Assembly: GCA_903921455.1 (NCBI GenBank)
Contig: CAIXPZ010000191.1
Coordinates: 1 to 31,489 of the forward strand
Reading direction: 5' to 3'
DNA from: an uncultured Verrucomicrobia subdivision 3 bacterium
GTDB lineage: Bacteria; Verrucomicrobiota; Verrucomicrobiae; Limisphaerales; UBA11358
Length of the DNA: 31,489 bases
A program made the translations under genes and the position numbers. Within the stretch, counting starts at the first letter, position 1; every line of letters begins with the position of its first letter. A model generated the notes under the pieces. The model saw only the letters and a program-made list of their open reading frames with translations, was not told the DNA's origin and did no database searches. Shown piece after piece: positions 8,466 to 14,762 of this stretch.

Positions 8466-9740
8466 TTAATTAGTAAACCGGCTGCGGCAAGCCCAAAGGC
8501 CCAGCGCCGGATTGGAAATGTAAAAAATCTTTTCGCCGTCGGCGAGCGTGTTCCAGCCGTCCTTCAATTTCTTGGGGTCGTAACGCTGCGTCATCGTGTT
8601 GAGGTCGGCGTATTTGAAATTCGCGCTTTCGATTTCCTGCCGCGTCAAATGGCCGGGGCAATAGGTGATGCCAAAGCGTCCCTCGCTGGAGCCGTGAATC
8701 AGGTGCGCCGCCGCGCTCAAATTATTTTGCAGTTCGGGATTGGCCTTGGCCGCCGCGAGCGTGGCGGGCGTGCCGTGATAGCCGTATTTGCGGATGAGCC
8801 GGTCAATCTCGTGGTCTTCGCCAAATTCCTTGAGGCCGGGGGCGAGAATGATGAGTTCGCCGCCGTCCGCCATCGCCATGCGGGTGCGATAGACGGCCTT
8901 ATTGCCAAGCCAGGTGCTCTTGAACTCCGACGGGTCGAGATAGACCACGACTTTTTTCAAAGGCTCGGCGAGCATCTCGAAATTCACTTCGAGCGAAAGC
9001 TTGGCCGCCAGTTCAAAACCGGACGCGTCGTCGCTCACAAACAGACCGCGCACGACGAGCTTGCCGTCTTCGCCCCGCCCGACGACGGTATGCACGTAAA
9101 CGATCGGCAGGTGCTGGGTGAAATGTTCCGAGGCGTAGTTGAGAATCTTGCGAACCGGCGTATTCGCCCGGCCCATCATGCGTTCCATACCATACGCCGC
9201 GCCGACGTAATGGCTCTTGTTGATGCCCTCGACGCCGCCCGTGCCGACAAAAATATTCTTATTGTAGTTCGCCATGCCGATGACTTCGTGTGGCACGACC
9301 TGGCCGAGGGAGAGAATCAGGTCGTGTCCGCCGCTGGCGATGAGGTTGGCGACCTGCGCCGGCCAGGGGAATTCCACGGCGCCTTCCGAAACTTCCTTGA
9401 CGAACGCCGCCGGCACCTCGCCGACGGTGGTGATGCCGGTGCGCCAGTTGTGCACGCGGAAAAGTTTTTCCGGCACGCCGGGAAACATTTCGTGAATCTG
9501 CTCGCTGGTCATCGCGGTATGGGTGCCAAGCGCGGGCAGAATGTCCGTCATTTTATCCCCGTAAAAATCAAACGCGAGCCGGGTCAGCTTGCCGGCCTGC
9601 GAATGGAAGCGCGTGAAATCCGGCGGCACGGCGAGGACTTTTTTGCGCGCGCCGAGTTTTTCCAGAGCGGCAAAAAGTCCGGCGCGCAAATCGGCGTCGG
9701 ACAATTGGTCGGAGACGGAGCCACGCGCAAAATACAGCAT
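8466..9740 (-). CDS. LarA-family nickel-dependent 2-hydroxyacid racemase/epimerase homologue
   Basis: A 424-residue protein of the LarA (DUF2088) family, whose members use the nickel-pincer nucleotide cofactor to racemise or epimerise the carbon bearing a 2-hydroxyl. The lactate-racemase landmarks are present: PPDFTRFHS (matching the D..TR substrate motif), GTHTAMT with His74, and His151, Lys161 and His177. The 10- and 16-residue spacings equal those of His174-Lys184-His200 in Lactiplantibacillus LarA. So catalysis looks intact. Its place between two KDG-type kinases and with a mannonate-oxidoreductase-like SDR points to an aldonate, for example gluconate/mannonate C2 epimerisation, rather than lactate. 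LarB, LarC and LarE for the cofactor are not in the window. ATG 9740 was chosen, four bases after the upstream stop; a GTG at 9770 is possible. Confidence 0.88.
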   Translation of the reverse strand: MLYFARGSVSDQLSDADLRAGLFAALEKLGARKKVLAVPPDFTRFHSQAGKLTRLAFDFYGDKMTDILPALGTHTAMTSEQIHEMFPGVPEKLFRVHNWRTGITTVGEVPAAFVKEVSEGAVEFPWPAQVANLIASGGHDLILSLGQVVPHEVIGMANYNKNIFVGTGGVEGINKSHYVGAAYGMERMMGRANTPVRKILNYASEHFTQHLPIVYVHTVVGRGEDGKLVVRGLFVSDDASGFELAAKLSLEVNFEMLAEPLKKVVVYLDPSEFKSTWLGNKAVYRTRMAMADGGELIILAPGLKEFGEDHEIDRLIRKYGYHGTPATLAAAKANPELQNNLSAAAHLIHGSSEGRFGITYCPGHLTRQEIESANFKYADLNTMTQRYDPKKLKDGWNTLADGEKIFYISNPALGLWACRSRFTN

Positions 9741-9744
9741 AAAA

Positions 9745-10827
9745 TCAGCGTTGAATGCGAGCCGAGCCACCTTTGGCGAACGCCTTGACCTGTTCGACCG
9801 TCGCCATGGTGGTGTCGCCGGGGAACGTGGTCAGGAGCGCACCGTGCGCCCAGCCGAGGTTGACGGCTTCCTGCTCGGAAGCGCCGGACAGCAGGCCATA
9901 GAAAAATCCCGCCGCGTAGCCGTCGCCGCCGCCGACGCGGTCCACAACATCGAGTTCGCACATCGGCGACTGATACGTTTTGCCGTTCACCCACGCGACC
10001 GCGCCCCAAGTGTGGCGGTTCGTTGAATGAACTTCGCGCAATGTGGTGGCGACCGATTTGACGTTTGGGAACTTTTTCACGGCTTTGTCAATAACGGCGT
10101 AAAATGCCGACGGGTCGAGCTTGGATTTGCTTTCCACGTCCTGACCTTCGATACCGAGGCCTTTCTGCAAATCTTCCTCGTTGCCAACCAGCACGTCCAC
10201 ATTTTCAACGATGCGAGCCAGCACTTTCACAGCCTTGTCTTGTCCGCCCCAGATGTCCCAGAGCTTCTGGCGGTAATTCAAATCAAACGAGGTGACCGCG
10301 CCGCTGGCTTTGGCGGCTTTCATCGCTTCGACGATGAGTTCGCCGGTTGTCTCGGACAGCGCGGCGAAAATGCCGCCGCTGTGGAACCAGCGGACGCCGT
10401 TCCCGAAAATTTCCTGCCAGTTGAAATCGCCGGGCTTAAGCTGGGCGGCGGCTTCGTTGCTGCGGTTGTAAAACACGACGGGCGCGCGCACGCCCTGGCC
10501 GCGGTCGGAATAAACGGTGGCCATGTTCGGCCCACGCACGCCGTCATGCTTGAATTTTTGGTAGAACGGCTTCACGCCCATCGCGCGGACGCGTTCGCCG
10601 ATCAAATCACCAATCGGATAATCCACCATCGCTGAGGCAATTCCGGTCTTGAGGCGAAAGCAGTCGGCGAGATTGGCGGAGACGTTAAACTCGCCGCCGC
10701 TGACGTGGATGTCGCAGTGCGTCGCCTTGCGGAAGGGGATGATGCCGGGATCGAGACGATGCACGAGCGCACCGAGCGAGAGGAAGTCCAGATTGCCGTC
10801 GGATTTGAGAGTGAAGCCGTATTTCAT
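9745..10827 (-). CDS. PfkB-family sugar-acid kinase, KDG-kinase-like (copy 2)
   Basis: A 360-residue PfkB kinase, first gene of the sugar-acid operon. Features are SLGALVHRLDP, SGGEFNVSANLA, SFDLNYRQKLWD, GNEEDLQKGLG, and DRVGGGDGYAAG with catalytic Asp302. It resembles the kinase at 7359-8456 along its full length, but the two differ around the substrate lid (SGGEFNV versus EGGGEYN) and in the middle third. They are therefore old paralogues with possibly different substrates, not a recent duplication. A sigma-70-like promoter lies upstream. The leader contains a small palindrome ATAAC-AAG-GTTAT (10831-10843) in place of a Shine-Dalgarno. Confidence 0.9.
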   Translation of the reverse strand: MKYGFTLKSDGNLDFLSLGALVHRLDPGIIPFRKATHCDIHVSGGEFNVSANLADCFRLKTGIASAMVDYPIGDLIGERVRAMGVKPFYQKFKHDGVRGPNMATVYSDRGQGVRAPVVFYNRSNEAAAQLKPGDFNWQEIFGNGVRWFHSGGIFAALSETTGELIVEAMKAAKASGAVTSFDLNYRQKLWDIWGGQDKAVKVLARIVENVDVLVGNEEDLQKGLGIEGQDVESKSKLDPSAFYAVIDKAVKKFPNVKSVATTLREVHSTNRHTWGAVAWVNGKTYQSPMCELDVVDRVGGGDGYAAGFFYGLLSGASEQEAVNLGWAHGALLTTFPGDTTMATVEQVKAFAKGGSARIQR

Positions 10828-10870
10828 TTTATAACAAGGTTATGTTTGAGGTGAAAAATTGAACAGTTTA

Positions 10871-10899
10871 AGTCTAGGAAAGTTTTCCCTCGCGGTCAA
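10871..10899 (-). promoter_or_regulatory. Sigma-70-type promoter of the sugar-acid operon
   Basis: On the minus strand a TTGACC -35 box (10894-10899) and a TAGACT -10 box (10871-10876) are separated by 17 bases. The predicted start near 10863 gives a leader of about 36 bases before the kinase ATG. The position just after the preceding operon's terminator fits. Confidence 0.55.
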
Positions 10900-10906
10900 A
10901 AAAATA

Positions 10907-10928
10907 ACCCCGAACGCTTGTTCGGGGT
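10907..10928 (-). terminator. Intrinsic terminator of the coaD-...-fabH-PilZ-like operon
   Basis: A 9-bp stem ACCCCGAAC / GTTCGGGGT (10907-10915 and 10920-10928) with a 4-base loop. It is followed on the minus strand by TATTTTTTT. It lies 32 bases past the PilZ-like stop. Confidence 0.9.
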
Positions 10929-10960
10929 AAGATTGGCTTTGGGACCGTTGAAACCGTTGA

Positions 10961-11353
10961 TTATCTGCCGGTGCCGAATTCGGAGCGCGCCATCGCGCCC
11001 AGCTGTTTCTCGGCCTGCGGCGTGAGGCTGGTGAACAACATGGAAACATGGTAGCCGGAATGTTTGCTGCCGGCGCACCCCACAACGACGCCGTGGCAGG
11101 ATACTCGGCTGCCATCAAATGGCGACTGAAGCGACACGGTCATCTCGGACCATTCGTTGAACGGGGTGGGACTGCAAAATTCGATGCCGCTCTTGTGGAC
11201 GGAAACCTTGTCAGAGCAAAGCGCCAGCGTTGATTCACGCCCCACAACACTCACAGAATTTCCCGGGGAACCCAGACTTCCAATTTTCTTTGCACTCATA
11301 AGATAATCCAACCTAGCACGCCAATTTTCGACGTCAAATTTAAGTTTTACCAT
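10961..11353 (-). CDS. PilZ-like small protein coupled to fabH
   Basis: A 130-residue protein. The central and C-terminal part (SVHKSGIEFCSP, EMTVSLQSP, CHGVVVGC, GYHVSMLFTSL) has the strand pattern of PilZ domains, which often bind cyclic di-GMP. The arginine-rich RxxxR nucleotide-binding motif is not evident, so binding is uncertain. Its ATG lies within the last seven bases of fabH (ATGGTAA), a strong sign of translational coupling. It ends 32 bases before the operon terminator. A later ATG at 11296 is possible but would lose the coupling. The family assignment is tentative; the gene itself is well supported by frame and context. Confidence 0.75.
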   Translation of the reverse strand: MVKLKFDVENWRARLDYLMSAKKIGSLGSPGNSVSVVGRESTLALCSDKVSVHKSGIEFCSPTPFNEWSEMTVSLQSPFDGSRVSCHGVVVGCAGSKHSGYHVSMLFTSLTPQAEKQLGAMARSEFGTGR

Positions 11354-12360
11354 TCGATCACCGCCGCGCCCCAGGTCAAGCCGGCACCAAACGCGACAAT
11401 CAAAATCAAATCACCCCGCTGGATTTTTCCCGAATGCACCGCCTCGTCCAACGCAATCGCCACGGAGGCGGCGGAGGTGTTGCCGTATTTGTGCAGGTTG
11501 ACGAAAAGCTGTTCCGGCGTGGCCCCCAGCCGTTCACCGACCGCGTCAATGATGCGGCGGTTGGCCTGATGCGGAATGACGCACTTGATTTTGGTGATGT
11601 CAATCTCGCAGCGGGTCAGAACCTCGTTCGCCGCGCTGCACATCGCCTGCACCGCATTCTTGAAAGTCTCCTTGCCGTCCATGCGGAGGAAATGCAATCC
11701 ATCCGTGACGGTCTGCGCTGAAGCCGGGCAACGGCTCCCGCCGCCGGGCATGGAAAGCAATTCAGCCTTGCCTCCGTCCGCGCCCAGCGCCGTGGTGAGC
11801 AAGCCGTGGGAAAAAGGCCGGTTCTGCAGAATTGCCGCGCCCGCACCGTCCCCAAAGAGCACGCAGGTGTTGCGGTCCTTCCAGTTGGTGATGGAGGACA
11901 GTTTTTCCGCACCGATGACGAGCACTGTTTCGTAAGTGCGCGACATGATGAACTGATGGCCGATCTCCAGCGCATAAATAAAGCCCGAACACGCGGCTTC
12001 AATATCAAAGGACGGGATGCGGCGCGCGCCGATCTTCTGCTGCACGAGGCACGCCGTGTTCGGAAAAGGCATGTCGGGCGTAATGCTGGCTACGATGATG
12101 AGGTCAATCTGGTCGGCGGTGACTCCGGCCATGGCCATCGCGCGCAACGCCGCCTTGGCGGCGAGGTCGGAAGTAAATTCATCCGCCGCCGCGATCCGGC
12201 GCTCCTTGATGCCGGTGCGCGTAGTGATCCATTCATCCGAAGTCTCGATCATTTTTTCGAGATCGGCGTTGGTCAGAATCCGTTCCGGCACATACGAACC
12301 AACGCCGGTGATGGAGCAGGTGCGACCGACAAAATTATGTTTGGCACGCGGGTTTTTCAT
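11347..12360 (-). CDS. fabH: 3-oxoacyl-ACP synthase III (KAS III)
   Basis: A 337-residue protein of standard FabH length. It condenses acetyl-CoA with malonyl-ACP to start type II fatty-acid synthesis in the cytoplasm. The catalytic triad is visible: Cys124 (DIEAACSGFIYAL), His264 (CVIPHQANRR) and Asn294 (YGNTSAAS). The N-terminal TGVGSYVPERILTN and the TRTGIKERR substrate region are canonical. The ATG overlaps the plsX stop in the four-base ATGA arrangement, and the PilZ-like gene overlaps its 3' end. Confidence 0.97.
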   Translation of the reverse strand: MKNPRAKHNFVGRTCSITGVGSYVPERILTNADLEKMIETSDEWITTRTGIKERRIAAADEFTSDLAAKAALRAMAMAGVTADQIDLIIVASITPDMPFPNTACLVQQKIGARRIPSFDIEAACSGFIYALEIGHQFIMSRTYETVLVIGAEKLSSITNWKDRNTCVLFGDGAGAAILQNRPFSHGLLTTALGADGGKAELLSMPGGGSRCPASAQTVTDGLHFLRMDGKETFKNAVQAMCSAANEVLTRCEIDITKIKCVIPHQANRRIIDAVGERLGATPEQLFVNLHKYGNTSAASVAIALDEAVHSGKIQRGDLILIVAFGAGLTWGAAVIEW

Positions 12361-13391
12361 GGATTAGCGGGTCCGGTTTCGGCGTTAAGAATTTTATTCG
12401 CCGCCGCGATGTCGCGGGCAATCATCTGATTGATCTGGGTTTTGACCGCATTCGCGGTGATGCGGATGGCGCTGGTCACGGCGCGCTCACGGGCGGACGC
12501 GTGCGCCTTAAACACAAGGCCGTTGAAGCCGAGCAACGGCGCCCCGCCATAAACTTCCGGATCCATGCGCCGGCGGATGGAATGAAACGCGCCCTTGGCC
12601 AGATACGCGCCCAGTTTGCGCTGCGTGGTGTGCATCAACTCGCGCTTGAGCATCGAGAACATACCGACCGCAAGGCTTTCGATGGTCTTCAAGACAATGT
12701 TGCCCACGAAGCCGTCGCAAACGACCACGTCCACGTGATCCTTGAACAGGTCGTGGCCCTCGATATTGCCGATGAAATTCAGGTCGAGTTTTTGGCAGAG
12801 CTTGAACGCCTCGAGCGTCAGGTCGTTGCCCTTGGTGGCCTCGGTGCCAATGCTCAAAATGCCAACGCGTGGATTCTGGCGCTTGAGGATTTCGCGGGAA
12901 TAAACACTTCCCATCACGGCGAATTGCGCGAGGTGCAGCGGCTTGCACTCCACATTCGCGCCGGCGTCCAGCAGCACAAACTCGTTGTTCTGCCGGGGAA
13001 TGACCGTGGCAATACAGCCGCGATCCACCCCGGGAATCCGGCCCACCTTGAAAGTGCCCGCCGCGAAAATCCCGCCGGTGTTGCCGAGGGAAATGAGCGC
13101 GTCCGCCTTGCCTTCGCTGACCAGTTCGGCGGCGCGGGCGATCGAAGAATCTTTTTTCTTACGCAACGCTACCACCGGCTTGTCCTCCATCTCCACGACT
13201 TCAGTCGTATGGATGATGCGGACCCGGTGGTCACGAAAACCGCGCGGCGGCAGCGCGGCATGGATATCGGCCTTGTTGCCGACGAGGTAGATGGCGGTGA
13301 TGTCCTTGTTTTCCTCCAGCGCGCCCTTCACGCCGGCGATGATGACACCGCAACCGTGGTCACCCCCCATGACATCAACAGCAATGCGCAT
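12357..13391 (-). CDS. plsX: Phosphate acyltransferase PlsX
   Basis: A 344-residue protein with the PlsX opening MRIAVDVMGGDHG, the SLGNTGG segment (around residue 101), GCIATVIPRQ, LDAGANVECKP, and YGGAPLLGFNGLVFKAHASA near the C-terminus. The enzyme converts acyl-ACP to acyl-phosphate for phospholipid synthesis at the membrane. The order rpmF-plsX-fabH is the common bacterial arrangement. The C-terminal tail of about 30 residues after the usual end (KTQINQMIARDIAAANKIL) is ordinary in length. A long imperfect inverted repeat separates its start from rpmF. Confidence 0.97.
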   Translation of the reverse strand: MRIAVDVMGGDHGCGVIIAGVKGALEENKDITAIYLVGNKADIHAALPPRGFRDHRVRIIHTTEVVEMEDKPVVALRKKKDSSIARAAELVSEGKADALISLGNTGGIFAAGTFKVGRIPGVDRGCIATVIPRQNNEFVLLDAGANVECKPLHLAQFAVMGSVYSREILKRQNPRVGILSIGTEATKGNDLTLEAFKLCQKLDLNFIGNIEGHDLFKDHVDVVVCDGFVGNIVLKTIESLAVGMFSMLKRELMHTTQRKLGAYLAKGAFHSIRRRMDPEVYGGAPLLGFNGLVFKAHASARERAVTSAIRITANAVKTQINQMIARDIAAANKILNAETGPANP

Positions 13392-13398
13392 GATGAAA

Positions 13399-13488
13399 AA
13401 GTTTTTACTTTTTAATTTTTAGTTTCAAGCTGCGCCGCCGGCGGCCGAACGGTCCAGCTTAAAATTCAAAACTTAAAACTAAAAACTT
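13399..13488. repeat. Long imperfect inverted repeat between rpmF and plsX
   Basis: Two 34-base arms (13399-13432 and 13455-13488) pair at 28 of 34 positions, both ends being perfect (AAGTTTTTA outside, AAGCTG inside). They enclose a 22-base GC-rich loop containing CCGCCGGCGG. The arms are very AT-rich in a GC-rich genome. It could be a leader hairpin for plsX, an attenuator, or a small mobile-type repeat. A related A-rich stretch lies at 14727-14757. Confidence 0.7.
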
Positions 13489-13489
13489 A

Positions 13490-13678
13490 TCACGCGCCCG
13501 CCGTGACAGTCAGCACCTGGCGACCCTTGTAAAAGCCGCACGCCGGGCATACGCGGTGCGGCATCGCCGGCGCGTCGCATTGCGGGCATTTGCCCAATTG
13601 CGGGAGTTTGAGCACGCTGTTGTAAGCGCGGCGCATACGCTGCCGGCTCGTTGACGGTTTTCTTTTTGGAACGCCCAT
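13490..13678 (-). CDS. rpmF: 50S ribosomal protein L32
   Basis: A 62-residue protein with the L32 opening MGVPKRKPSTSRQRMRRAY and four cysteines in two CxxC pairs (CPQC, CPAC) that form the zinc-binding version of L32. Length and position between DUF177/yceD and plsX are standard. It starts five bases after the DUF177 stop, so it is co-transcribed. Confidence 0.97.
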   Translation of the reverse strand: MGVPKRKPSTSRQRMRRAYNSVLKLPQLGKCPQCDAPAMPHRVCPACGFYKGRQVLTVTAGA

Positions 13679-13683
13679 AAATT

Positions 13684-14163
13684 CTATTTAATTTTCAGTT
13701 TATCAAGTTCGGCCCACACGGCCGCCACCGGCTTGTCACCGGCTTCGGCCTTGGAGGCGCTGGTCTTTTTCTTCAATCCCGCACAATCCGGTTTGCACAA
13801 CGGATGTTGCGGAAAGTTGAGCAGCATATCTTCCCGCACGCAGGGCGTCAAGTCCACACAATCGTTCTCTACGGACACCTTGTCCTCGCCTTCGAGGGGC
13901 AAATGCACCGCCCAGCCGGTGAGTTTCAGCTCGGTTTTGAACTTTTTCAGGCAGCGGCTGCACTCGCAATCCAGCGGCAGGGTCAGCGAACCGGTCGCCA
14001 ACACCGCGTCATGGAGCAATTCCACCGTTAAATTGTAGCGCAACGGCCTTTCCGCATGGATCAGCTCGTCGCTCACCCCCAAATCCAGCTCGGCGGGCGA
14101 CAATTCGCCTTTGAGGTGAAGGCCGTCCTCCTCCAGGTGGCGAAGATTGATTTTGAGTGACAT
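13684..14163 (-). CDS. YceD/DUF177 family protein
   Basis: A 159-residue acidic protein with the DUF177 pattern: a CECSRC cysteine cluster in the middle (around residues 86-91), then DLTPCVREDMLLNFPQHPLCKPDCAGL. The family is linked genetically to rpmF and, from work in E. coli and plants, to 23S rRNA accumulation. The exact mechanism is unsettled. The extra cysteines may bind metal. It lies between coaD (12 bases) and rpmF (5 bases). The C-terminal PVAAVWAELDKLKIK is the expected short helix. Confidence 0.92.
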   Translation of the reverse strand: MSLKINLRHLEEDGLHLKGELSPAELDLGVSDELIHAERPLRYNLTVELLHDAVLATGSLTLPLDCECSRCLKKFKTELKLTGWAVHLPLEGEDKVSVENDCVDLTPCVREDMLLNFPQHPLCKPDCAGLKKKTSASKAEAGDKPVAAVWAELDKLKIK

Positions 14164-14175
14164 GTTATGGGCAGG

Positions 14176-14664
14176 CTATTTCGCCTGTTTTAATTTTTTC
14201 TTCAGCGCGATCTGCACATTAGGCGGCACAAAGGCCCGCACATCGCCGCCTAATCTGGCGATTTCCTTCACGATGCGCGAACTCAAGAAGGTGTAGGTGT
14301 CTTTTGGCATCATGAAAATCGTCTCGATGTTCTCGTCCAGCTTGCGATTCATCAAGGCAAGCTGAAACTCAAATTCAAAGTCGGACACGGCGCGCAGACC
14401 GCGCACGATGGTCCCCGCCTTCTGCGCCGCTGCATATTCCACCAGCAGGCCATCAAACGAGTCGGTCGCGACATTCGGCAGGTGGGCCACGGCTTTTTTC
14501 ACCAGCGCCACGCGTTCGGCCAGGGTAAAGAGCGGATGCTTGCTCTCGTTCACCGCCACCGCCACGACCACGCAGTCGAACAGCTTGGCCGCCCGCTGGA
14601 TGACATCCAGATGACCATTGGTCAGCGGGTCAAAACTCCCGGGATAAATCGCGGTGCGCTTCAT
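14176..14664 (-). CDS. coaD: Phosphopantetheine adenylyltransferase
   Basis: A 162-residue nucleotidyltransferase with YPGSFDPLTNGHLDVI, including the TNGH (residues 15-18) ATP-binding motif, VRGLRAVSDFEFEFQLALMNR, and FLSSRIVKEIA near the C-terminus. It makes dephospho-CoA in coenzyme A synthesis, a hexameric cytoplasmic enzyme in characterised species. It heads the coaD-DUF177-rpmF-plsX-fabH run, which links CoA supply to lipid synthesis. It is one of the few genes here with a visible Shine-Dalgarno-like sequence (AAGGA, about seven bases before the ATG). Confidence 0.97.
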   Translation of the reverse strand: MKRTAIYPGSFDPLTNGHLDVIQRAAKLFDCVVVAVAVNESKHPLFTLAERVALVKKAVAHLPNVATDSFDGLLVEYAAAQKAGTIVRGLRAVSDFEFEFQLALMNRKLDENIETIFMMPKDTYTFLSSRIVKEIARLGGDVRAFVPPNVQIALKKKLKQAK

Positions 14665-14762
14665 GGGTTATTCCTTTTTGATTCAGTGTATTTAGTTGAG
14701 CGAGAATGCCGCGCGAATGCCCTAACTTAAGGCTAAAAACTCAAAAATAAAAACTTTTTCCG

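Noticed and set aside
8235..9788. 517-codon plus-strand frame across the LarA homologue and kinase
   Set aside because: The minus-strand proteins have conserved catalytic motifs. The plus frame spans two gene boundaries and shows none.
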